DNA from: Cristatella mucedo
Taxonomy: Eukaryota; Bryozoa; Phylactolaemata; Cristatellidae
Reading direction: 5' to 3'
DNA: 64,000 nucleotides
NCBI GenBank assembly: GCA_009760855.2
Contig: WPIO01000091.1
Coordinates: 312,001 to 376,000 of the forward strand
Both the position numbers and the translations under genes were made by a program. The notes under the pieces are model-generated. The model was not told the DNA's origin. It saw only the letters and a list, made by a program, of their open reading frames with translations, and did not search any database. Below, one piece after another: positions 44,085-56,373 of the stretch (position 1 is its first letter; each line of letters begins with the position of its first letter).

Positions 44085-44210
44085 TAGTGATTTTCAATAA
44101 TCAAGCCAAGACAGAATTAAAGAGCTTCTTACATCTTTTACAAGCCACTGTGGGAGACAGCTCCTAATTTTGGATAGGGATCGGATGTGATGGCTAGCTG
44201 TAAAGGCAGT

Positions 44211-44666
44211 CTACTGAATGAAGCTTTTGTAATTGAGGCAGCTCTCGAACACGACACAGAAATTTCGAGCACGTGGTGATGGTCGCACAATAGCATTACC
44301 TATTAGAAGAGCAAAGCCTTTTAATCCAGCCACATGCTTAGGGTGCCCTGTGAGCAGCAGTTTGGTTTTATCGTCATTGAATTTCAGGAAGTTTTCCGAC
44401 ATAAAGGAATTAATATCAGCATGACAAGCATTCAGTTTCTCAGTTGCTGCAGCAGATTCCGACGGTTTGAATGACAAATACAACTGAGTATCGTCAGCAT
44501 AGAAGTGATATTCTTTTCCATGTGCCTTAATCACTTTTCCCAGAGGTTGTGTATAAATGGAGAACAGCAAGGGACCGAGTACAGACCCTTGAGGGACTCC
44601 ACAGGTGACCCTTCTCGTGTGTGAGACCTGACCCCCACACGACATGAATTGAACACGATCAGACAA
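44211..44666 (-). pseudogene. LINE-B RT core fragment
   Basis: The 151-codon frame includes [40 protein letters not shown] and LKFNDDKTKLLLTGHPKHV. These are RT motifs B, C (YADD) and D of a CR1/L2-like polymerase. A stop or frameshift separates it from the N-terminal RT block at 44947-45675 and from the C-terminus below 44084. Confidence 0.85.
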
Positions 44667-44946
44667 GTATGACTTAAACCACGCCAGTGCTTCGTCTGCC
44701 AGGCCGATCGTTGTTCTCTCAATCCTTCAAGCAGAACTTCGTGATCAATTGTGTTGAAGGCAGATCTAGCAGGGCTAGGGCAGTGACATTCCCGTCGTCG
44801 TTGCCATGTAGAATGTTATTGTTAACACGGAGGAGAGCCGTTTTAGTGGAATGCTGCCTCTTGAATCCTGATTGAAATATTTCTGACATTCTATTATTCT
44901 CAATATGTTCAACCAGCTGCTTAGCAACATTTTCTCAAGAATTTTT

Positions 44947-45675
44947 TTATAAGAACGGAAGAAGGGAAACTGGGCGATAGTTTGCTAGGACCTCTGTGTC
45001 TAATCCAGGCTTTTTAAGAATAGGTCTAACGATTGGCGATTTGAAGGACTTGGGAACGACCCTTCTTCCCAAAGAAGCATTAAAAATGTTGGTTATGGCA
45101 GGGCTAAGTTGGTCTCCTAGTGAAGACCTTAGAGATGAATGTATAGGGTCTTCAGGAGACGAGCTCTTTTTGCTAGACCTTATTAAGGCAGCCACATCAC
45201 ATGCAGAAACATAGGAGAACCTTTTAAGGAAGGTCACAGGTTGAGGAACGGCGATTGCTTTGGTCGGAGGGGGCTTAATGGAGGCACGAATGTGCACAAT
45301 TGTTTCAGTAAAGAAGGCTGAAAACTTTTCGGCTGAGCCCTTAATATCTGGGGATTCAGACCTCACAGCATTAGCCAGTAAATGGTTTACTGTCTTATAA
45401 ATCTGTTTAGTGTCCGACTGGCAGGAATTCAGCTTTCTAATGAAAAAAGGAGCCCTGGTTTTTTTAAGCTTTCGGGTGTAAACTCGAAGGAAGTCTGTAA
45501 AACTGACTAGATCTGCCTCAGACCCCGATTTCTTGAAACGACGTTCTAGCCTGAGCTTAACCCGGCACATCTCAAGGAGTTTTTTTGTAAATTGAAAAGA
45601 ATCTCCACGACTTTGAACACGGATTGAGCGAACTGGAGCATGCTTGTCAAGAGCACTCCTGAATGTCATGTTCAT
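44947..45675 (-). pseudogene. LINE-B linker and RT N-terminal fragment (242 codons)
   Basis: The frame starts in the segment between the endonuclease and RT (FRSALDKHAPVRSIRV) and runs through SSKKSSSPEDPIHSSL, ANYRPVSLLPFL and the start of RT. The matching parts of LINE-A are FAPLTKRTVRPR and NYRRLSLLPFL. It ends where the copy becomes frameshifted at about 44950. Confidence 0.83.
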
Positions 45676-46209
45676 GAAATCAGTGATGGTATCACATGCT
45701 GTCCTTTTTCGCGTTCAATCTTTGGAAATCCATGGCAATCGACGGCAATTTCCCAGGACACTACAGCAATCTATGATTGTTACAATTACAAACGAAGCTG
45801 GTTGGAGAGGATCACATTTTTCTTGCGTACAGTGTGCTGTATTAAAAGTGCGACCGCATCCTATCAACCAATCTTGAACGTACGTGCGAGGGAAATTCGT
45901 GGCAATTGACGTCGACGGCATGGGAAAATACGGAAATCTATCCGTTGCAAGTGTACACACTTAACTCCAGTCGTGAGGCCAGGGTTATGGATCAAGCGAT
46001 CATACCAGGCGAGGGGAAACCTTGTGGTTAGCAGAAAAAACATGAAAATTATTGGACAGATAAATATGAACATATCAATACAATATCAGTGAAAAATTTG
46101 AGCTACGCAACAGCTACACCTGGTCGTTGCTAGCCTCATTAGAGGGGATTGCGGTGGATTGTGGTGGATTGTGGTGGATTGCGGTAGATTGCAGTAATTC
46201 GTTGAACCC

Positions 46210-47700
46210 TTCAAGGCCCACTCCTTATTTACTTGACAGAAATATACTTACATGGTGTGTTTACATCAGCTCAGAAACCGGAAGTTATTATTGTTTGGCA
46301 AGTAGACAATCATTAGGGATAATGTATTGAGAATTTACTGCTGCCGGCCGCCGTAACTAAGGAGTCCATTACCACTGCACCTACTGAATCATTGGTTGGT
46401 TGATCTAGTTCCTGTAGCGGCCATAATCAACGAGGCAAAGTAGTCTGGTTGACGGTCAGCGCGGTGACTTGGATGGAGCTAGCGCGTCGTTCACTTGGAA
46501 TCAGTCTGAAAATGTTGATCGATTCAATTTAAGGAAAATTGAGGTGATTTTGAGTTCTCATTACTGCCGTTTGTAGCTCTAGATTTGTATTGGCGAACGC
46601 TGGTCAGACGCCCGGGTGGTTTGACTGCCGGCGTGGTTTGACTGTCGGCATTATGAGAGTTATCGTGCCAACCTTCGCTACCATGCTTATGTCATATCTC
46701 CGATAATAGTTGTAGTTCGATTGCATGCCCGCTCCTTTCCTCAACTGCTGGTGGGAATCCTCGAGAGGGGCCTGTACACAGCTGTGGTCCGCTTCTAATG
46801 AGGCGTTGACACCGGCCGATAACCCGCTGGTGAACAGATGGACTCACCATCGGGGTTGGCCAAGGGACAGCCCGAGTCTAGGAGAGAAGATTCGAGTGTG
46901 AGAAGGGGGTGAAGGCAGTCGTGCGTCTTGCGGCTCCGTGCCTTGTGCAATAAACCGTTGGCGATGTTCATCGGATCGGCTAGCTCTCTGATGTATGAAC
47001 CAAACTTCAATAGTGATCCGATAAACTTGAAATGTGTGATTGTGTTAAACGTATGATCCACCAGGAAGATATATATTGACAGTATTGGCAACAATTTATG
47101 ACGGTTATGGGGTTTTCTACATCAAGGTGTGTGCTGCCAGCCGGTTGAGCTTTCAGCTGGCAACTTTGCCTGTGCTTCCTGAACATTTAGTCTTTGCACC
47201 TTCGAGATACTACAACTTGGCCATCTATGGCCACATCGACTTGAAATTTTGAACATATACTCTGGTCGACTTGTTTTACCTATGGATTTCTCAAGTTTGG
47301 TTGTATGCGAAGTGAGTATAGCGCCACTGTTCTTTAAAGTCACATCGACACTCTCCTGATTAGTGTGATTTTTCAAACGTCACAAAACATTTTAATTCAT
47401 TTTTAGAAGAAACCCAGGCTAAACAAAAGTGTTATGCATCTTTTGAGAGATTTAACATATTTCTGCAATGCATTATAATGAATCTGTTTGAATAAAACCG
47501 AAGGGTCATACCGAGGCAAAATTTTGACCTTGACTTTTAGATGTCATTTGAAGGTCAAAGTGGCACTATGGTTATATCAAAAGATAGATAATGTTGCCCT
47601 TGTTGTTTGTGCAAATTTGAATGCCAGTCGGTCAAATATTGTTTGAGAAATATCAATAAATATGTTTTGAGGTACGTAACTCCTATATTACTCCTATAAG
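46210..47700. other. Unassigned region
   Basis: I recognise no gene or repeat. Short open frames at 46795-47094 and 47122-47376 (minus) have no motif. Confidence 0.35.
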
Positions 47701-47709
47701 GGTAGGGGG

Positions 47710-48125
47710 AGTTTGTTGCCATTCATTTGCGGGCGTCATGAATACATTCAGCAAGTAAGTTGAGAGAATCTAACATCATGGAAGGCTGGTAGGTGTCAAA
47801 GCAAATGTACAACTGAGTGTCATCTGAGTAGAAGGGAAGCCTAGATTGTGCCTGCAATCACTTTGGCGAGAGACAGATTATAAACTGTGAAAAGAACAGG
47901 AGCAGCCACAGATATCCACGGTACCCCATACTTCAGTGTTTCCTCGGATAATTTGTGTCGGTTTGCATCAATACTCTGGAGTTTTCAACCGAGATAGAAC
48001 CTGAACCATAGCAGTGAAGTGCGAGCGGTGCCCCAGCGAGATGGGAGGCGCTGGAGGGGAACTTGGTGATCGATTGCACCCAAAGCTGCCGAAAGATTGA
48101 GCAATAAAAGCAGACATGCTTTACG
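47710..48125 (-). mobile_element. LINE-A-related internal fragment, old
   Basis: Read in reverse it matches LINE-A from the LLVLLDLSAAFD region (AAAGCTGCCGAAAGATTGAG) through the PQGSVLGPV and YADD regions to AACFIDDIRTWMAAN-like sequence (TTGCCATTCATTTGCGGGCG). Neither the 3' end nor the 5' end of the element is present, and there are many indels. Confidence 0.7.
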
Positions 48126-50214
48126 TAAGTTAAAGTCCTATTTTAGGGTCTATACAAATTCCACACATTTACTAAGTGTTTACTGCCACTGAGAACATTG
48201 GGTAGAGTGCTCTTATGCACATCACAGCAATCTCTCGTCACCCTTTTTGTTGCATAGCATGACAAATACTTAATCTTTGCATGCATTACAGATAAGCCTG
48301 GGGAGTGACCGAGTTAGTAAGACAGAATATGTAGCTTATAGGCAAATAGCAAACGTACCGCTTCCCGTTGTGCGTCTCGCATCCTAAAAAATTGTGTTAC
48401 CGCCAGCTGCCTACAAAATAATAAAAGAAGTTCCGAACGCTGTCCCTGTTGCTGATTCATCTGTAGGACCGGATACCATTGCAAAGTTGAAGTAGGGCAG
48501 CACATAGTGCAACTATACTGTACATACTCTGCATGCAGTGCAGGGTCTGACCGTCTCTTCTTTGAGGACCTGCTAGATGAGCACTTGATGGGCAAAGCTA
48601 GGCAAAATGGCCAGAGGTTCAGGCAATGTCGGAGCTGTCAGTGGTTCTTGAGTGTTTTGAGCCCGAGGCTTTAATGCATAAGGTGTGGACTAATAAGACA
48701 GCTATGCGAAATGCAGTAAACAATGCATGTAATCATGCAATCCAACTCTTGTGTCTACACTTCGATGAAGTTTGCAGAGCAATGCGGCCAGAAAATTGTG
48801 GATGACAGCTTTCTAGCAACTTCCCAAATGTGTTGGCAGTTTTGAATAGAAACTTTGTCCAGCTTAAGGAACTTGTCCCTGCTCTCAAAATGCAAGGCGA
48901 CAGTGTGCATGTTTATTTGCTGCTTTTAAGCTACTCTTTAACTGCAGTTTTATTATTTCTTCGAAGTAGTGAGACTTTTTTTCGGCTCAGCCTTGGTGAT
49001 AATATAGTACATTATGCTAGGAGAACATTAATAATAATAATTAATGCATAGGTCATAGACTCTGATCATGATTTTGACTTATGTTTTACGATGGATTAAA
49101 ATAGGTTATAGCTATTGGCAATTGCAAATCCATTCATTAGTGCCCCAAAATTGTTTACTATACTCACGCTCCTGGGGTACCAATCCATTTTGAAGGTCAC
49201 GTTGTTTTTGTTGATGTAACATTGCAGTAGCCTTGAGGTCAAGACATTTGTTTGCTTCAGTGTGGAGCCTATCCATGTGGAATGTAACTGGATCCTTTCC
49301 AGTAACCAGTGGTCCGAACAGCTTTATGACCATAGCCTTTGTAGCAAAGGATGGAGAGTTCCCTTGCCGATACCTTAATCTATGTAGTATACCAAGTGCT
49401 GACCGCCGTTGCCATATGTCTGCTATAAAAGGCCATGGCGTCTATCAAGAGCTAGCAAGTTCACTAGGTCTTCAGTTTATGCAGCATTTGCTTAGATGGT
49501 GCTTTAACCGCAGTATCGGCAATGGAAGGTTAAACTTGGATTAGTTTTATCCTATCTAATGCAGAGTCTGGTTTATGATGCAGCATATGTGAGTGGCAAG
49601 CAATTATTTGCTGTAAACCAAGCATGCCCCTTACCACCCGGGTTACGTGCCTAGTGAAAGTGAAGATATAGTTTTACCTCAAGTAGTCACATGCCTTGGA
49701 ACTGCACATGTGAAGTGAGAAAGCTTGGTCTTGGAATAAATGCCTAGTGCCGGCTTTTTAAATATATTCATGGGCACACCTATAATTTTATTATATACTG
49801 AATGCCCAGTTTCACTGAGCTGCCTTCATGTGCTACGGAAAGATTAGCTTAACACGAATGACTCCATCGAACTAACTGTACAACTGGGGTGCTTATAGAT
49901 ATTAAATATGCGATATAGAGGCATGTTAGAGGATTTCAAAAATGGCAGTTCAGGCGTTTGGCTAGGGCTAGACGTGCTGCAATGCAGCCAGCTACCACTC
50001 AGTAATGTGCAGTGGCTGACGAAGCCTTTAGGCGTGTCCAAACAATTTAACCTCGTTCGGTGGCTCTTCAAGCCTTCATGCATTACCCGAACGTGCCAAA
50101 GAGGATGCAGTCGCATATGCCGGCCAGTACGGCCTGCTGCTGCTTTTAATCTGTAATGGTCGGCCCCGACGCACCCAGTACCATGGACATGGCATATCAG
50201 GCCGACCACCCTAT
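48126..50214. other. Unassigned region
   Basis: I recognise no gene or repeat. Open frames at 48314-48595 (minus), 49233-49544 (plus) and 49844-50269 (minus, running into the CA repeat) are not supported by any motif. Confidence 0.35.
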
Positions 50215-50216
50215 CA

Positions 50217-50271
<55 letters not shown>
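50215..50271. repeat. (CA)n microsatellite
   Basis: About 57 bp of CA dinucleotides with one CATA interruption near the start. Confidence 0.97.
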
Positions 50272-50277
<6 letters not shown>

Positions 50278-51384
50278 TAGCGTTCTGAGGAGCTACTGCT
50301 TGACAGTCTGCTCCTCCTATTTAAACTTACTGGTTTTGAATGTGCATTTCTTAGTTGTGTTGTGCCCTAATAACAAAACAAAAGGAATAGCATAGACTGT
50401 GTGCAGCCGAGGCATAGTGTTCAGCCAAGCATCACTAATGACAAAATATATTTGAGTAAATAGCCGGGCCCCGAAGGGCTGGTAAATGTATCAAGAGTCC
50501 AATAGCCAGTGATAAATCAGAAGACCACTTGACAGAGAGCCGACAGTAGCAGACTGCATGACTTCCATATTGAGTCGCTTAGAAAAGAACTAGCAGAACA
50601 TACATCAATCCGTGCCGTAAGCTGAGATGAACAACAGTGTTACCATCAGGTCGGATGTGTTAGGCAATTAACCTGAGTGGAACATGTCGGATTTAGAGAC
50701 TAACTATTGCCTGGAGAATTCCGTACACCATCACCACTGTGCTCATGACTGGTGCTGTCTTCAACGTTTAGAGTGCCAGATGAGGTAAGTGGTAATCAGA
50801 GGTAAAGGCGTGGAGGGCTGGGAAAAATCCTCCGATAGTTCCACTTCCCCACCCCCTCAATTGGAACATCAAGGTTAGGATGGTTGTGGTTTTATGGTTC
50901 ATTGAAGGGTCTATGTGTTATTGGTGTACGAGTTATATGGGACTATGGTAAAATGAGGTAATGTTTTTATTAGGGAGAGCCACTGCCTGTAGTGGAGCAG
51001 GCAATGGGAAACACGACGAAGGGAAGGGAGAGCAGCTGTGTGGTGTAGTGCTGCGAGCGTTGACAAAATATACCGGTTTTGGAGCCCCCTCGGTATCTAC
51101 ATTTCGTCGTTTCTGTACAGGCACTTGCTTGGCGCAGCTACAATGGGTAGAGGAGTGCCGATCCACCACACCTCGCTGGCGACGGCCCCTAAATTGAGCG
51201 TTGGTGTGATGACAGAGGTCTAGCTTGTCGGCAGACACTGTAGTCAGCCGATCCCACGAGTTTAGCTGTCCTGCGGACTATGAGCTGATGTGTAATGCCG
51301 ACGGCTCAGCAGAGGAGGTCTATTTGGCCGCTTACCCAGCCGCCTCGCCTATTGCTGAATGTGCGTCGGTTATTGTCTGCACTC
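50272..51384. other. Unassigned region
   Basis: I recognise no gene. The overlapping frames at 50933-51238 (minus) and 50961-51223 (plus) have no recognisable motif. Confidence 0.35.
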
Positions 51385-53690
51385 AATAGTTATAATAATA
51401 ATGCATTTGAAATATCACCCTCAGAGAACTCAAATCTTTTTTTAGGAACTTTGCATGAGCTGAAAAGGAAGCCAAATCGAATGGTTAGTGGTAGAATGCT
51501 CAGTAAACTACAAGAATAAAATGGTTAGGTGCGACATACATAGGGTCACTATGCAAGTGTGGTTAGGGGCAGCATGCAACAGTGTCAGCATGAAAAACAT
51601 ACAAAGAATGAATCACAGGGACCCATTAAATGCTGTGATAAGTAGACACAGTTCTAATTTTTTTATGTCATTAAGTCAGTCGATGTCGTGCGGCAAGTCG
51701 AGATTGTGTTCCAGGTTTAGGGAGCATACGAACTAAAACCACGGTCTCTGAAGGATCTCAGGTTTGGATGAGGTATAGGTAAACAATTAGATTCCGAAAA
51801 GCTGGTAACACGATGCTTAGCCTGGTGGTACAGTAGATCGGATAGGTAGGCTGGAGCCAAAGAATGAAGGGACCGAAAATTTCGTGACAAAACAAACGAA
51901 TTCATATCAGGCCGACCACCCTTTGAATTCGATGCGCTCGCTGCTTTACTGGCTGCCAGTACAGGTCTTCTAGAAGTTTTGGGATGTGGCAACTGCGACG
52001 CTCGTAACAGACAAGCCAAGCTGCAGAGTTTTGCACCAGGTGTAAGCACCTGAATCATATGCCGGTAGACCAGCATGTAACGAGTTACAGAAGTCAAGAC
52101 GGGGGTGTCACAAATGCATTGACCAATTTAGATGTGCTACCCCTGTCTAAACTAGCCGGATTTTTAGCAATGTTTTGTGGTTGAAGTAAAGGTAGACATG
52201 ACTTTGAAGCCGATGTGGTCGTCTAATGAAAGGTTACTTTTGAACATAACATCTACATTTCGTGCAGATTCACCAGGAGATATGCTGTCAGAAGCGATTG
52301 TGAGCATTAGCCTTTCTAATTTCTTAATCACACTTGATTTGTCCATAACTACTAGGTTGGTTGCATCATCACTCAATTGAAGGTTTGCTGCCATCCGTGT
52401 GGGGATGTCATCAATACATGCAGCAAGGGAGTTGAGAGAATTCAAAGTGCTGGAGGGCTGGGAGGGATCAAAGCAGAGGTACAATTGAGTGTCATCTGCA
52501 CCGAAGTGAAAGCTTAGATTATGCCTGGCAATTACATCGGCAAGGGGAAATGTATAAATAATGGAAAGGCCAGGACTAAGCGCAGAGACCTCAAGTACCA
52601 GATATGTCAGTGGTTCGTCGGATTATCCTTTCACATCCACATTTATACTCTTAATTTTCTCACTGAGATTTGACCTGAACCGTTGCAATGCAGAGGCAGC
52701 GATGTCCAGGCGAGATGAGAAGCGAAAAGGAAGAACTTGGCGATTGACAGCATTAAAAGCTGCCGAAGGATCGAACAAAGCAAGCAGAGATGTTCCACCT
52801 AAGTCTGCATTCCTGAGTAGGTGGTTTTACATCTAAAGAAATACTGACTCTGTGAAGCGATTAGCTCTTAAACCTGACTGGAGCTTACTTGCAAGGTTTG
52901 AAGTTGCAATATTAAAGTTCAGCTTGCGTGCCACCACACTTTCCAGTGTCTCCTATAGAAACTGTATAACAAAGACTTGGCAGAAGTTACTTAAGTTGTC
53001 TTGGTCTAGTGTTACTTTCTCGAGTGTTGACCTGACTGTAGCCTTCTTGTTGTTTCAAGTTGCTGGGACATGACCTGAGGCTAATGACATGTTAATTGTG
53101 TTAGTTAAGCATGGCAGCAGCAGATCAATGCATCTTGGAAGCATGGCAGTGCGAATATGATCATGATTAGTTCTATTCTATGATTAAGATAGTAAATTCA
53201 GGACGAGGTCACTAGTGACCTCGAATCTAGACATTGAGGTGCTGAATTGAATTAAGGAGCAGGAATCCAGGGGGTGCTGCCATCTTAATGTTGCACTCAT
53301 TGATCTTGTCTATCTTGTTGATAAACACTGTAGAGATGCGATCAACTAGATCATCACAAGGAAAGGAGCTTACCTTGGTGCGGTTAAGGAGATGGATGAT
53401 CATTGACATCAACATTTTGGGATGGAGTAACTGTAATTCGACAATGTTGTCATAGAAACTAGATTCGGCCTTTGCTAGGATCGATCGCTACGATCCGCAG
53501 TAGTCCTGGTATGACTGTCGGTGGAAGTCAGCCCTGATCTTGTGTATGCAATCTTTCAAGCTTGCTCTTATTAGACCTTCCTAGTCTAATGTCTGTGATA
53601 AACCATAGGTGGTCTCGGCGAGAGTGCACAGTGCTCTTAGTCCGAGGTGCAAACAGTCGAGCAGGTCACCTAGTGTCGTTCAATAAGAGG
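51385..53690 (-). mobile_element. LINE-A-related copy, old but long
   Basis: Read in reverse it extends from the end of the endonuclease domain (AGTGTCGTTC, AGGTGCAAAC near 53650-53680, equal to LDEFAPLTKRTV) through RT to a worn 3' end at 51385 (ATTTGAAATATCACCCTCAG). Peptide scraps include MLMSMIIHLLNRTKVSSFPC at 53415 and LCFDPSQPSSTLNSLNSLAA at 52470. There are many frameshifts. A block near 51896-51935 has been replaced by unrelated sequence. Confidence 0.8.
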
Positions 53691-53929
53691 AGGAAAAGCG
53701 AAAGCGTATTTCTGGTACCAACCTACTTACCGTTACTGAGGGTTTGTGAGTTCGTGGCATGAATTTAAAAGAGGGACATGCAAATAGAGAGGTTTTACCG
53801 AGCTTTGTACGCAAGCGAACAAAGTCGCTTCTCGTCTGGTTCAGTTTTATCTTCACACTCCTCGAAGGCTCTCAACAAAACAAGCACTCTTATGAAGGAA
53901 ATGCGTCCTGCACTTAACCTACCACATTA

Positions 53930-54096
53930 ATATTGGAGAGCGTCTCAAGTAGCCGGAGTGTCTGACCAACTGGACTTTAACCCTGGCCGGAGAACTATGA
54001 TTCCACCTCTACCTTCGTAAAGGGAGAAATACTGCGGGCAGTTTTGCCTCCGATAAAATACCTCCTTCACACTGCACCGGACTACGTGTGTGAATG
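53930..54096 (+). repeat. Repeat D, left part, before LTR1
   Basis: TGTCTGACCAACTGGACTTT, then AACCCTGGCCGGAGAACTA, resembles TGTCCGAACCGGAGCTTAGA, then CCCTGACTGGAGAACTA at 57634. With the right part at 54841-55050 it forms a unit that LTR1 has split. Family unknown. Confidence 0.4.
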
Positions 54097-54836
54097 TGTA
54101 CCCAGGCTGGGTTCGGTTGACAGGGACCGGACGGCTATAGTGAGGGTTAGGGTCACCGGCTAGGCCGGGGTCGGACCCTACGGCATGGCCGGATGTATGC
54201 GGTGACGTGAGGTCACCGGGGCTCTTGGGTACGGGAAGTTGGCCAAGTAAGTCGTGGTGTTGGAAGCTCCCAGTCTCGCCGAATTATGCACCTGGATTCG
54301 TGCAGGCGTGCTCTGGTGATGCTGCCACGCACGCAAGGGAACGAGTACCCAAGGCCCGAGCGGAGCTGGATAGCTCGCTCGGTGTTGACTTGTTTTTATT
54401 CCGCGTTCCCCGTGTAGCGTGTTCGTGACCCCCCCCCCCCGTGTGTTGGCGTCTTTCGGTGGAAGCTTACGACCGTGGTAGTTGTCGACTCAGACTAGCC
54501 AGCAGTTACTCAGCCAGCCGGGTTTTGGACGGCGTACGCTCGTACTGTTGGATTCGGAGTCGGTACAACGACAGGACTGCAGAAGCCGACTGACCCCAAC
54601 TAACACGTTTGTTCGAGCTTGCTGCGTCGTCTTGCGCCCCCGTAGTGTACTGTGTATAGGACCCTCCCTGTAGACTTGTTTAGTTCACCTGTTGTTGTTG
54701 GCACATGCGTTATAAAGATGTTTAAGCTGACAGCCGCTCGTCTTACCCTAGCTCGGCGGCATGGCGAGCGGCAGCGTGGCTGGTGGATGGCGGGGTTTGG
54801 CGGGAATTAGCCTCTGACCCCTGGAACCCTATTACA
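54097..54836 (+). mobile_element. Solo LTR1, complete (740 bp)
   Basis: It starts TGTACCCAGG and ends CCTATTACA, flanked by a perfect 4-bp duplication AATG (54093-54096 and 54837-54840). A TATA-like GCGTTATAAAG lies near 54709, a reasonable place for LTR promoter activity. A poly-C run at 54429-54440 is expanded relative to the copy at 35011. This is the reference copy of the family. Confidence 0.9.
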
Positions 54837-54840
54837 AATG

Positions 54841-55050
54841 CACACACTCAAAACACAAAATTCGAGCCACGGGCTCTATACAACCATACTCGGTGGCGTC
54901 CACCGAATTATCTTTATGCTGATGCGCTCTGTTGGGTCAATTGTGGCCCTAAACTCCGTCTTCCAAGAGAAAATCAGGTTCACCACTTTCGGCTCGCTTG
55001 CGGTGGAGGCGATGATCGGCAGACTGCATCGCTCTACCCTGAAAAAGCTA
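54841..55050 (+). repeat. Repeat D, right part, after LTR1
   Basis: CACACACTCAAAACACAAAA and GGTGGCGTCCACCGAATTAT resemble CACACACAAAACACTAAAGA and GGTGGAGTCCACCGAATCCT at 57890-57965. That second copy has no LTR1 at the equivalent point. Confidence 0.4.
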
Positions 55051-56373
55051 GCTAGGTGATATGGTTGACAAGTCAGCCGACATCAAGCAGCAGCTTCTGC
55101 GGGGAGTAGGATGCTATGGCTATTGAGCCACCCAACTTGCATTAAGCCCCTCATATCTCACCACACTTGTACGTCTTGCTCATAGTTTGAGGACAGACGT
55201 GCTTTTTCAGCCGAGCAGTTCTTCTGCTCCCTAAAATGTGGCCAGTCTTTCGCTATGCTGTAGATTTAGATCTATTAATTCAGCTACTAAGTATGTATCA
55301 AATAGAAAGTGCGTGGGAGAGAGAGATTAGCAGTGGAGATGCTAGACTCGCGTCATAACTAACGTGGTATTACCAGGCCCATCAAATAAAATGTAGCCCA
55401 TGGACCTTCATTTAGAGGCCGTTTATGATTTGCCTACGCTTTGCACACCCGACGGATGGACGTTAAGTTGGTCTTTTTTGCGACAAGCGTAGGCTGCATG
55501 GGAGGCTTCGTTGAGCGTAGAAGAGCCTCGGCCAACGTTACAGCTGGCAGCCTGTGACAGCAGCATGTCTGTGACCAGACATTTGATGACGGTTTTTTCG
55601 TCGATTGGCAACAAGAGTTTGGCAAAGCAGAGTAGGCTATATCTTCAGCAGACTGCAGCTGCTCGTCTTGGTCTGTCATGGACTTGGTTCTTTATAGACA
55701 AGATCTTTACAAAGGTGAATATTTTGATGATTCCAAATATATAAAAAATAGCTAACTTTTTTTTGCAAGTCTTCCATCTAAAGGGATTTGAGCACGGAGC
55801 CACAGGAACACGGCGCCGGATTAAATGCTCTCACTCCCGAGCTTCATCTTCCTAGTTGCCAAGATGGAAGTATCGTATCACTTATCGTGCCCCAAATCAA
55901 AAGCGTGGCCCAGTCGGATAACCCCTCCCACTTTCCATTCGCAGTAACATTATAGCCTCCTGAGGCGGCGGCGGAATCTCCATTCAGGCTCTTGAAGCTC
56001 GCTGAAAGAAATAGGATGACTACGAGTAAATGGAAAGCAAGGTTTCTTAAATAGGCATGGAAGTAAGCTCATGAAAAACTAACATGCAAATGAATACATG
56101 CATCGTGCCTGAAGGGAATGTCGTCGGCAAGCGAGCGAACTCGGTAGGTTTCTGGCTGGCCAACTCCCTCTCCGGCTTAACTGATACTCCGTGGATACTC
56201 CCGGCTAACCCTTGGCTGCTGGAACACTTCGCATTCAGCTGACACCGGTCTTTTTAACTCTCCTGATATTTTCCAAATCACATTTCACTCAACTCTGCCG
56301 CTACCGGGGCTTCGCCTCCTTGTATAGTTCGGCCTATACGTTCCCTCCCATGCTCATCACAATACCCTTGAGT
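55051..56373. other. Unassigned region
   Basis: I recognise no gene or repeat. Frames on both strands at 55423-55744 overlap and carry no motif. Confidence 0.35.

Larger units (their letters stand above)
43452..45715 (-). mobile_element. LINE-B, longest copy in the window
   Basis: The minus strand runs from the linker between endonuclease and RT (about 45715) to the 3' UTR at 43452. The satellite array resumes on both sides (ATGCACGGCAAATCGACGGC before, CCATGGCAATCGACGGCAAT after). This copy therefore landed in the array and is younger than it. The endonuclease domain is missing through 5' truncation. Confidence 0.88.
41166..46209. mobile_element. TIR element with internal satellite-like array
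   Basis: The left end (41166: GGGGTTCGACGAATTACCGC) and the right end (46209 in reverse: AGGGTTCAACGAATTACTGC) are inverted repeats of about 75 bp. They share CAATCCACCGCAATC words, CTCTAATTAGGCTGTCAACG (left) and CTCTAATGAGGCTAGCAACG (right). Between them, outside the LINE-B at 43452-45715, the sequence is a diverged tandem array. Its words are GGCAATC, CACGGCAAT, GAAGCTCCAA-TT and TATTAAAAGTGCG. Spacing between the recurring AGCTCC-ATTGCATAT landmarks is roughly 160-210 bp. No transposase is visible. I could not identify a target duplication. Confidence 0.65.
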
